Assembly (NCBI GenBank): GCA_947652115.1
Contig: OX393568.1
Coordinates: 7,579,739-7,643,738 of the forward strand
Direction of reading: 5' to 3'
DNA length: 64,000 nt
DNA from: Blastomussa wellsi
Taxonomy: Eukaryota; Cnidaria; Anthozoa; Scleractinia; Plerogyridae
The notes beneath the pieces were generated by a model that was not told the DNA's origin, ran no database searches, and saw nothing but the letters and a program-made list of their open reading frames with translations. Positions 20,347 to 28,658 of the stretch are shown in pieces (position 1 is the stretch's first letter; every line of letters begins with the position of its first letter). Made by a program: the position numbers and the translations under genes.

Positions 20347-22988
20347 TAGTTGAATGAAAAGCGTTCGTTGATACCGTGAGGATTAAGAGTGCCGATTTGA
20401 AAAATAAATTTTTGTTCTAGAGTTTTACGGCTTTCCGTGTTTCCTTGGTGAAGGGAAAGGCCGCAGACTGCCATATGTTGCTTAGAATGATTTGGGAGAT
20501 TGAAGTGTCTCGCAACTGGTTTCGATGCATTTTTGTCGTCTTTCTCTACGTCACGAAGGTGTTCTCGGAATCGGTCGCCAAGTCGTCTCCCTGTTTCGCC
20601 GATGTATAACTTTTTGCAAAGAGTGCAAGTTATACAGTAGATGGCATTGGCTGAGGTACAGGTGAAATGATCAGTGATTTTGATAGATCGCTTGGGTCCC
20701 GATATTTTGTCAACGTTGTGAATGAAAGGGCATGTTTTGCATCGTGCGCGAGCGCATTTAAAAGTTCCGGGTTCATCACTAGTTCATCACTATGTTTTTC
20801 GCGTTTAAATGAAATTAATGGCGGTTGCGAAAAGATTCTACCAGTGTCGGGATCATTTTGAAGTAATTTAAAGTTTTTGAGAATGATGGATTTAACTGCG
20901 TGGTTGTGAGGGTGAAATGTGAGGGTGAATGGAATTCTATCGTTGTTTTCTCTCTGTGACGTTTGTAGTGCTGACTGTCGATCAATTTGCTGGGCGCGAT
21001 GATGGCCCGCTTGAACAACAGAAGCAGGATAGCCGCGTTTGTCGAAGAAATTGCACATTTCCTCTGATTTTAAGGAAAAATCAGAGTCGTCACTACAAAG
21101 ACGGCGAAGTCTAAGAAACTGAGAATAAGGAATGGAATTCTTGACATGTGATGGATGTGAAGATGAATACAACAAATAGCTATGAGAATCTGTGGGTTTG
21201 TAGTGCACACTTGTGCATAAACTGTTGCCTTCGATAGAGACTTTGATATCCAGGAATGCTAAGGAAGCATCGGAAATTTCCCAGGTATATTTAAGGGCAG
21301 GATGAAACGAATCAACAGCGGTTATAAATTGATTAAGATCCTCTCTGGTAGAAGAGCTAGCGCCGATACAGTCGTCAATGTAGCGACGATAGAGTTCAGG
21401 TTTTGGGCCGTTGTATTGATTGAAAAATTGGTGTTCAATGCAGCCTACGAAAAGATTGGCGTAGCTGGGTCCCATTTTGGTACCCATGGCCACGCCATTG
21501 ATTTGTTTGTAATAATTGTTCGCGAATGAAAAACAGTTGAGCTTGGTTCCTTAACAGTGCGTAAATCAAAAAAATGTTTGAGGGCTAGAAGACCTTCGCC
21601 ATTTGGGGTGACGGTGTAAAGAGATGTAATATCCATAGTGAAAATAAGTTTGTCTTCGCCCAGGAAATTGAAATCGCGAAAAATTTGAAGTGCGTGTTGA
21701 CTGTCTTTAACGTATGACGGTAAAGGTCTGACAATAGGTGCCATAATTTTGTCTAAATAGCTGTAAATGAGTTCGGTAGGGCAACTACAGGCAGAGACGA
21801 TAGGTCGACCTGGGTTGTTAGGTTTGTGAATTTTAGGTAAAAAGTAAATACACGAGGTTCTGGGAGTGGTAATGATGAGATTGGTAGCAGTAGCCGGCAA
21901 TTCTTGTTTAACTATAAGGTCGTTAATAGTGCTCTTGAGAATTTGTTGGTTAGTGGAGGTGAGATCTTTATCGACTTTAGCATAAAAAGAGGTGTCAGAA
22001 AGTTGCCGCAAAGCTTCTTTTTGGTAGAGGTCGGCCCGCCAAACAACTAAAGCGCCGCCTTTGTCGGCCGCTTTGATAATTATGTCTTTGCGCTTACTAA
22101 GGTTTTTTAGCGCCATCCTCTCTTCCGAAGAAAGGTTGGAAAATTTGGTGTTACGATTGAAATTAAGTTTGTTGATGTCGTGACGGCATTTTTTAATGAA
22201 AACATCTAAAGAGACAAACTGGCCCTCTGGGGGAGTCCACTTAGATTTTCGAGTCTGAAGCGTCTCGAAAGTATCTTTGTCCGAGGTGTTAGAATCATCC
22301 TCTTTGTCATGGAAAAAGGCTTTCAGTTGAACGCGGCGAAGGAATTTTTCAACATCTTGCTTAACTGAGAATTCGTCCGGTTTTTGGATATAGGAACAAA
22401 GTTCAAGCCCTTACTGAGGACGGATTTCTCTGAGTCGGAGAGCGGAAGATTTTCTGGAATAGTAACCACGGTGTTAAGGTTTTCAAGTGATGAGTCACAA
22501 GTAATTTGAGGACCTATTAATTGTTGAAGTTTTTGGGCCTTAATTTGGTGTAAATGGTTAAAAAGTTTAGAGTTTAACTCCTGAATTTTAACGCGAATAG
22601 ATTGTACTAAAATAGCTGGGCATGTTTTGGACAGTTCAGAGCGATAATGTAGAATTTGTTTGTCGAGGTCATCGCGTTTTTGGCACATAGCTCTGATAGT
22701 AATCCTCATAATGTTACGTGAAAAAGAATTTTGAGCACACTGAATTTGGCGACGATATTGATTAGAATGGGAGAGAGAAGATGCATGAAAATTGGAGCGA
22801 AAACCCTTCGGAATAACTTTAGAATGAAGGCAACGGCCGATGAAGTTGATGTGACTACAAAACCTGGTTTTAGCGAAGATGAGAATGGCTAAACGGAAAG
22901 CTAGATTATTACTAATAGGGGGAAAAGGAAAAAGATAACTTACGATTTCCTGGCGTAGCTCCTTGGTGAGTTTCTTCAGGCTTGGCAT
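20347..22988 (-). pseudogene. Penelope RT and GIY-YIG endonuclease, three frameshifts
   Basis: The N-terminal helical region starts at about 22988 (MPSLKKLTKELRQE) with the usual Penelope features. RT core motifs include KAADKGGALVVW (about 22080), YFLPKIHK, and after a break MGTKMGPSYANLFVGC and the catalytic YRRYIDDCIG (about 21395). The GIY-YIG domain on the minus strand lies at about 20380-20640 with LYIGETGRRLGDRF. Frame changes occur near 22383, 21535 and 20757, so this copy cannot make the full protein. Confidence 0.85.
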
Positions 22989-23082
22989 CGTCTTGTTGTC
23001 GGTCTTCTGGTCGGAAATCTGTGGAATAAAGAATACTAGTGCAAGAGATTAGTGGTCGCAGCGATAAACAACAGATGAATAG

Positions 23083-23127
<45 letters not shown>

Positions 23128-23143
23128 GTATAACAATATAATT

Positions 23144-23416
23144 TGCAAAAAGTTATACATCGGCGAAACAGGGAGACGACTTGGCGACCGATTCCGAGAA
23201 CACCTTCGTGACGTAGAGAAGGACGACAAAAATGCATCGAAACCGGTTGCGAGACACTTCAATCTCCCAAATCATTCTAAGCAACATATGGCAGTCTGCG
23301 GCCTTTCCCTTCACCAAGGAAACACGGAAAGCCGTAAAACTCTAGAACAAAAATTTATTTTTCAAATCGGCACTCTTAATCCTCACGGTATCAACGAACG
23401 CTTTTCATTCAACTAA
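23144..23416 (+). pseudogene. Second, inverted copy of the Penelope GIY-YIG segment
   Basis: LYIGETGRRLGDRFREHLRD (GIY-YIG core with its conserved Arg) followed by ARHFNLPNHSK and LEQKFIFQIGTLNPHGINE, ending at a stop at 23414. It lacks the upstream 'GIY' half and the Cys pair before it, so it is only the terminal part duplicated with the pseudo-LTR. Confidence 0.75.
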
Positions 23417-23508
23417 TTTATTCCGAAGTTTTCACGTTACCAGGCACCAGCCAATAGCGAAGCTCCATCTTTCTGTATAAAAAAAAAACACACGACGCAC
23501 AATTCCTT

Positions 23509-23556
23509 GATTCGCTCCGACGAAGGGCCAACGCTCGAAACGTCAGCTCTTGAATC
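23509..23556 (+). ncRNA. Hammerhead ribozyme motif in the inverted Penelope end
   Basis: Stem I GATTCGCT with AGC..GAATC, core CCGACGA, stem II GGGC-CAAC-GCTC, GAAAC, cleavage triplet GTC. One loop base differs from the copy at 20209-20256. Confidence 0.55.
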
Positions 23557-23622
23557 TTTTTACGGTGGCCAATTGACATTATCAACCCAGTTGATAAAAC
23601 CAAATTATATTGTTATACTTCG

Positions 23623-23663
<41 letters not shown>

Positions 23664-23695
23664 CTGACTACAGGTATCGTTTTCACACGTCTTTA

Positions 23696-24271
23696 TTAAC
23701 ATTCGCAAAACAAGTGATTTACACCGCGGTGCGATCGCACGGTGTTCTGAACGTGAGGTCGTTTACAAACGTCGTGCCATCCTAAGGCTCTTAGTATTTT
23801 TTCTCGTAACATCTGTCCTACTTTGTGGTCATTTGCCGCGTAATCGTGTCTCGAGAATCGATTTACAAAGTATTGCATGCTTTCGTTTCTGGCTTTTGAA
23901 CTCAAATACAACAGGGCGTAATCGCCGATACCCTTGCTGAACAGCAACTGTAAACTCTGTCCGTTGCGGATCACGTACTTCCAATGTTTCTTTAACCACG
24001 CTTGCAACGGTCCCGCGGTCTGGTACGCCTCCAAAGGTAACGCGTAACTGTCCATCACTTCGCACTTGTTGCCTTCGGTCCACAGGGAGATCCAATGGCG
24101 ACCCGGTAAGTCGGACGGATCCGTATTGACGATGTAACCCTGAGGCACGTCTTTGCGAGGGGTCGGCGGTAATTCGTCGCACGCCACGGTCCCGTGGAAA
24201 TGCGGTTTCAACACGGGGTCTGCTTCTGCCAAATGGTCCAACTGCACGTTGTTCAGGGCCATTCGTTCCAT
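23696..24271 (-). CDS. Adenain-like (C5/Ulp-type) maturation protease, catalytic Cys replaced
   Basis: 191 residues from the ATG at 24271, whose A is shared with the capsid-gene stop (TGATG). The family signatures are VACDELPPTP (about residues 30-39), GYIVNTDPSDLPGRHWISLW with the catalytic His (~48-67), EVMDSY with the acidic partner (~76-81) and SLQLLFSKGIGDYALLYLS. In the family the nucleophilic Cys stands just before the final Gly-x-Tyr; here that residue is Ile (codon ATC). The protein should therefore be catalytically dead, or the element uses another residue. Such proteases cut capsid and core precursors at Gly-Gly type sites. The frame is otherwise intact. Confidence 0.75.
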   Translation of the reverse strand: MERMALNNVQLDHLAEADPVLKPHFHGTVACDELPPTPRKDVPQGYIVNTDPSDLPGRHWISLWTEGNKCEVMDSYALPLEAYQTAGPLQAWLKKHWKYVIRNGQSLQLLFSKGIGDYALLYLSSKARNESMQYFVNRFSRHDYAANDHKVGQMLREKILRALGWHDVCKRPHVQNTVRSHRGVNHLFCEC

Positions 24272-25665
24272 CAGCGTTCGTACACGTTGTACAGGACGGC
24301 TTTGTTGGCGTCGACTTCTAACAGGTTTTCGAATTCGCCGCACACCACGACGGTGATGTTGACTCCTGGATTGGCACCGAAATTCAGGACCATCTGCACC
24401 TCTCCGCTCTGTTTGGGATTCAACACGGGACTGTCCAAACATCCGTTGGCCGCGTTGTCAAATACGAACAGCGTGCTGTTCCTGCCTTGTCCCCATTCCT
24501 CGCTCCTGACCATGTTTCCTTTCTTTCGGCAAAGACACCCCGTGGCTTGCAGGAACCTGAAGTATCCTCTCAGATCCTTGCTGTCGTCGTCGTGCACCAG
24601 TTCCAACGTATCGTACGGGTACTCTTCTCTTCTCACCAGTTGCCGAATGCTGCTCAAACCGAATTTCTGGAAATTGAAGGGGTTGGTGGCCAACGTACCG
24701 GTGAAAGCCGCCGTCGACACCATACCCACCACCAAGCGGTTCGGTATTCTGCCTTGAAACAGGTTGTTGATCTCGAAGCGTTGTTGGTTGCCTTGCATGT
24801 TGTAGGTCCTGATTTCGCCTCTCACTGTGGTGTAGCTGACAGGTTTCCTGGTCGTTCTCTGCTTGTTTTCCAATTCCAAGTACACAGAGGGATTGAGTCT
24901 CAGTTGACAGAGGTACAGTCTGACTTTTACGTCTTGGCTGGTGAGTCGAGCCGCAGCTTGCCCTGCGACACCCACGGTGAACAGATCTGGGTTGTTGAAG
25001 TACATCTGGATCTGGAGTTGCACGCCTGGCACCAATACTTTGTCCATGTGAAACACTTCGATGTGGGGCGTGAACCGCAACACGTGCACGGTACCTCCCA
25101 GGTACTTGGCTCTTTCGGCTTTCAGGGCTTTCACGGTTTCTTGTTGAGTGGTAGTCAGAGCCTCGAAGGCGGCGTGAGGCGCGGCATAGTCCAGGTTGTT
25201 GGCCGTCAACGTGTTGGGACAGTCGATGCCGTTTTACCAGCCTTGAGGTTTCAAGATGGTGTCGCCGTCGTCTCTGTCGTGGTTCAGCAACGTTTCGAGG
25301 TAGGCTTTGTAATGGTACGTGTCGGTATGAGGGCTGATCAAGGTTCCGTTGAGTTTGACGTTGATCTCTTTGAACAAGGTGTGCGCCAAGTTGTTGACGG
25401 GAAACACGTTGTCTGCCGCTGCGTAATTGGTACCGTCCGCTGCTTTCTTCAACCTCAATTCCACTTCGAAGTAACTGCGACTCAAATCGATGTAATGTTC
25501 TTGCGGATCGACCTGAAAGTCCACGGGGTTGATCCCTGTGGTAAAGGTCTGGATGGGTACCATGCGAAAACTGGAGATGCTGACATCGGTGGGTGGGACG
25601 CGGAACAGATCCAATTTCGGATTGGACACGCCCGCCGATCCGTTCAAAGGCACGAGATCTGTCAT
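24271..25665 (-). pseudogene. Polinton major capsid protein (hexon-like), one premature stop
   Basis: Double-jelly-roll major capsid protein of the Polinton/adintovirus type. The N-terminal domain contains DFQVDPQEHYIDLSRSYFEV, NVFPVNNLAHTLFKEINVKL and DTYHYKAYLETLLN, the hallmark block for this family. The C-terminal part continues in the same frame from 25233 with YLGGTVHVLRFTPHIEVFHM and VPGVQLQIQMYF. A TAA at 25234-25236 interrupts at codon 144; the rest (about 320 codons) is open. Total about 464 codons, in the family's range. ATG at 25665 overlaps the upstream stop as ATGA. Only one point change separates it from an open gene. Confidence 0.87.
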
Positions 25666-25856
25666 CGTTTTCGTTTGCGTTGACGTCTGGGAATGAATGT
25701 ACCTCCGCGTTGACGTCGCTCTTTTATAGGATACTGTCGCTGTAGTTGTTTCACCAAGTCAGTCCAAGGTAATCGAGTGGTGCCGGACCAAAGCGTCCCA
25801 CCTCGTTGACTTATTTTCCTTATCCGTTTCACGCGTCTGGAATAGATAGGATTCAT
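25662..25856 (-). CDS. Small basic protein with two QRGG motifs
   Basis: 64 residues from the ATG at 25856 (A shared with the upstream stop, TGATG). Very basic: begins MNPIYSRRVKRIRKISQRGG and ends with RRQRGGTFIPRR plus RKRKR. Size, charge, and position next to the capsid gene fit a pX/mu-like DNA-condensing core peptide. The Gly-Gly sites resemble substrate sites of adenain-type proteases, which is inference. Confidence 0.55.
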   Translation of the reverse strand: MNPIYSRRVKRIRKISQRGGTLWSGTTRLPWTDLVKQLQRQYPIKERRQRGGTFIPRRQRKRKR

Positions 25857-26104
25857 CACGAACCAAACAAATCGTTAATGCCTCTCTTGAGTCTCTTGGT
25901 GGCTTCTCTTTCTATCGTACGTTTCACCGTGCGTTTCGCTCCTCTCTTGGCTCCAGCGACGGCATCAGAAATGTTGACGGGTAGACCCAACGGACCCCTT
26001 TTTAAACCTCGCCAACCTTCTCGGGCGCTGGCAGAAAGTATGTCTTTGAAGAAACCGGTGCCATCTTGGTCGGGTACGTAGCGCGTCAAACTACCTCCGC
26101 TCAT
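25856..26104 (-). CDS. Small amphipathic/basic virion protein
   Basis: 82 residues: MSGGSLTRYVPDQDGTGFFK, then an amphipathic segment DILSASAREGWRGLKRGPLGLP and a basic tail with KRGAKRTVKRTIEREATKRLKR. The start overlaps the upstream stop (ATGA). The amphipathic-then-basic layout recalls internal capsid cement proteins, but identity is not proven. Confidence 0.5.
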   Translation of the reverse strand: MSGGSLTRYVPDQDGTGFFKDILSASAREGWRGLKRGPLGLPVNISDAVAGAKRGAKRTVKRTIEREATKRLKRGINDLFGS

Positions 26105-27120
26105 TCTCGTTTGAAATGCAACGTCAAGAGGGTTCTGCCTCCACCGAATTTCGCCAACGTTCCGTTCGTCTCGGACACCTGTGTCTCGATAATGTCCAAC
26201 GTGTCCTTGCGCACTGGAATATATTGTACGTGGAGCGGTTCGAAGTAGGCGTTGCCTCGTCCTTTTCTCACGTAGTTGACTTCTCGCAATAGATCGGTGA
26301 CTTGATCGCCCACCACGGAACTCTGTGCCACGTCCGAGTACACGATCAACGAACGCGATGCCTCTCCTATCACTTTTTGAAAGGCTCTATCGAAGTTGAC
26401 GAATCGCCAATTGCACAAGCAACTCAAGTACAACTTTCCGTCTTTGAGGCGCCAGAATGAGGCCTCTTCTCCATCTTCTTTGGGTACGTCTGCAGGATTG
26501 GGTATCTGGGTGGTGTAGTGTTCCTCCTTCAGGTTTGGTCCGAGCAGGATATCTCCGTTCCCTTCTCTCTTGACCCAATCCATGTAAAAAGCCAACTTTT
26601 TGTTGAACATCATTTTGAAAACAGCTTCGGCACAGAGAATGTTCAACTGGGAATTGTCCAACAGCAACTAGTCTCCTTCCCACGTGAAGGTGTATTCCAA
26701 TTTCATTCGATTCGTAGGATGCCGTGTCAAGTCATTGTGGCTGCGTTTAGAATTGGTCACTTGATCAAACTTGAAAATCAAGGCTTTCACGAAACTGAGA
26801 CCGTCCACGATGTTCTCGTTATAAAGGATGTCGTGAAACGCCAAATCTGTCGATCGTTCTTCGAACTTCAGCTTAATTCCGCCAACTTTCGTTTTGGCCA
26901 ACGACTTGACACTCAGGAGAGGACTGTTCAAGGATTTTAATTTCGTCAAGTCGATCTTGACATCGGGTAAGGAAATGCTGCTCTATCCCACTTTCCAACC
27001 TTGTCCTTCCAAACGAAATTGGTTGGGCAGTCGCAGTTTGAAGCTATTGTTCGCGTTGTCAGGATATTCGCGGCGACTGCTGTCGCTGGGTAACGTGAGG
27101 TAAAACTCTTCACCAGGCAT
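26101..27120 (-). pseudogene. Second penton-type (minor capsid) paralogue, two stops
   Basis: ATG at 27120, overlapping the end of the first penton gene. N-terminal FYLTLPSDSS and REYPDNANNSFKLRLPN match the jelly-roll start of the gene upstream (FYVKLTSG..., FEFPDNRANRFKNRLP). Its C-terminus HVQYIPVRKDTLDIIETQV matches HVRYMPVRGELLDITEIVV. In-frame TAG codons fall at about 26984-26986 (after GWKVG) and 26668-26670 (after TWEGD); the frame is otherwise continuous to 26101. It is thus a tandem duplicate of the penton gene that has decayed. Confidence 0.82.
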
Positions 27121-28105
27121 ACTTGAAATGTAACGTCGCCACGGTGTTCCCAGTTTTGAAGTGAACGTCAGTGTCGTCTTCCTCTTTCACGACGATCTCG
27201 GTGATGTCCAAGAGTTCTCCGCGTACGGGCATATATCGAACGTGTTGCATCTCATAGCCGCGTCGTTCCAGGGAGTACGGAATGTCCCCCAAGAGATTCG
27301 TCATGCGTACGCCCACGGGGATGCTTTCCACCACGCTGGAGTGTACGAACAGTTGGCGTCGATTGGACCCGAAGGCTCTTTCGTAACTTTCGTCCAGGTA
27401 CGAAAACACCCAATTGCAGAAACAGCTCAACTGGAGGGCATCGTTGTCCACTTTGTAAAATTTGTCGTTGCCTTCCACAATGTCTGTGGCATCGAGCGCG
27501 GTGTCGTAAGGAAAGTCTTTGCGTAAATTGATCCATCCCATGTCTTGGGCCAAGTAAAATCCCACGAACACGGCCGGGTAACGATTGGCGTCCCCAGTGA
27601 ACGTTTCGCTGTTGTCCAAGACGAATTCGTCTTGGTCGGACACGAGTTGGGTGTAAAATTTCTCTCCACCGTCTCGTCCCAGTTCAGAGCCCGCCACACC
27701 GATGTCTTGCAACGTCTTGTAGTAGAGACGTCTCACGGCTTGCAGGAGTTGGGTACCGCTGGCGATGTTGGGGTGCAGCCGTTCCAGATCGTCACGCGTG
27801 ATCTCCAACGTCGTGCCGTCCGCACCGGCGTAAGTTCCGTCACCATACTTCAAGTGCCACTTGAAACTGAACAAGAAGGGATCTGTCATGTCCAGTCGAC
27901 GGGGCGTTTTGGGTACGTGAATGTCTGTCATGCCCACTTTCCAACCGGGTTCCTTGAACTGCATCAGGTACGGGAGTCTGTTCTTAAAACGGTTTGCTCG
28001 GTTGTCTGGAAATTCGAACCGATTCGAACCACTCGTCAACTTAACGTAAAAGTCTTTCATGGTGTCACCAGGGCCTTCTTGTCGATCCAGCTGTTTATTC
28101 GTCAT
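27110..28105 (-). CDS. Penton-type minor capsid protein (single jelly roll)
   Basis: 331 residues; likely true start either at 28105 or at the internal ATG at 28060 (MKDFYVKLTSGSNRF). The MKDFYV start, PDNRANRFKNRLPYLMQF and GWKVGMTDIHVPKT form the N-terminal block typical of Polinton/adintovirus penton base. A central NWVFSYLDESYERAFG and a C-terminal VATLHFKYAW follow. In the virion it occupies the five-fold vertices. Intact frame. It is the first gene of the minus-strand series, diverging from PolB across a 550-bp spacer. Followed by a decayed paralogue. Confidence 0.83.
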   Translation of the reverse strand: MTNKQLDRQEGPGDTMKDFYVKLTSGSNRFEFPDNRANRFKNRLPYLMQFKEPGWKVGMTDIHVPKTPRRLDMTDPFLFSFKWHLKYGDGTYAGADGTTLEITRDDLERLHPNIASGTQLLQAVRRLYYKTLQDIGVAGSELGRDGGEKFYTQLVSDQDEFVLDNSETFTGDANRYPAVFVGFYLAQDMGWINLRKDFPYDTALDATDIVEGNDKFYKVDNDALQLSCFCNWVFSYLDESYERAFGSNRRQLFVHSSVVESIPVGVRMTNLLGDIPYSLERRGYEMQHVRYMPVRGELLDITEIVVKEEDDTDVHFKTGNTVATLHFKYAW

Positions 28106-28658
28106 ACTCTGTGTTACAATATCTGTTACAATAATAATAATACAATAATGATCGGTGAAAGAAGAAAAACTTTATTCATATACATTTTCGTTGTAAAAAT
28201 AATACAATAATTCACTAGATTTAATACAATACAAAACACCACAACTTTTTTTCCCTAATGCCAAACAGTTTGTGCACTTAAAACATATTTCTCCCTCATC
28301 GAATCTGAAAAAATGGAAAAAATCTTCATTGGTACAATCATTCACATGTAGAAATAAAAATATCTTGTATTCAGAACATTTTTTTTACAAAAAAAAAATA
28401 CGTCTAGTTAGAAAACCACTCGTGTTCGTGTCTACATGACAAACAAAATAACCATTCTGAAAATAAAATTATCTTGTATTTATAACAATATCTACAAAAC
28501 AAACGAAGGGGACGATCCAAGGATGAAAACCTAAGAAAATAATGAAACGGTTTATTTAATGACGTATATAAATCTTATTACATTTTAAACAGTAAAAAGA
28601 AAGTACACGTTTCTTAATTACAATTTCGTGAGAATTGCATTTTTTACAACACAAAAGT
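28106..28658 (-). other. Divergent spacer between penton and PolB with short CxxC reading frames
   Basis: A/T-rich region expected to hold both divergent promoters. On the minus strand it shows short Cys-pair segments: CCKKCNSHEI...FYCLKC (to the stop at 28556), FCRYCYKYKIILF...FCLSC (about 28425-28500) and a related YKIFLF...CFKCTNC segment (about 28150-28370). The latter two share sequence (ACAAGATAWTTTTATTT), implying tandem duplication. None has a clear ATG. They may be relics of small zinc-ribbon genes. Confidence 0.35.

Larger units (their letters stand above)
20187..23678 (-). mobile_element. Penelope-like retroelement with 14-bp target duplication
   Basis: The element proper is 20201-23664; TGACTACAGGTATC flanks it at 20187-20200 and 23665-23678. 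One strand codes RT plus GIY-YIG endonuclease (minus strand, about 22988 to 20347). The far end (about 23093-23664, plus strand) is an inverted second copy of the terminal region including the GIY-YIG segment, the arrangement known for Penelope pseudo-LTRs. Both ends carry a hammerhead motif. It sits in the short gap between the Polinton protease and ATPase genes, without breaking either. Confidence 0.9.

Noticed and set aside
24487..25683. 398-aa plus-strand open frame over the capsid gene
   Set aside because: It is the antisense shadow of the capsid reading frame in GC-richer sequence.
27545..28210. 221-aa plus-strand frame opposite the penton gene
   Set aside because: Antisense shadow; penton motifs are clear on the other strand.
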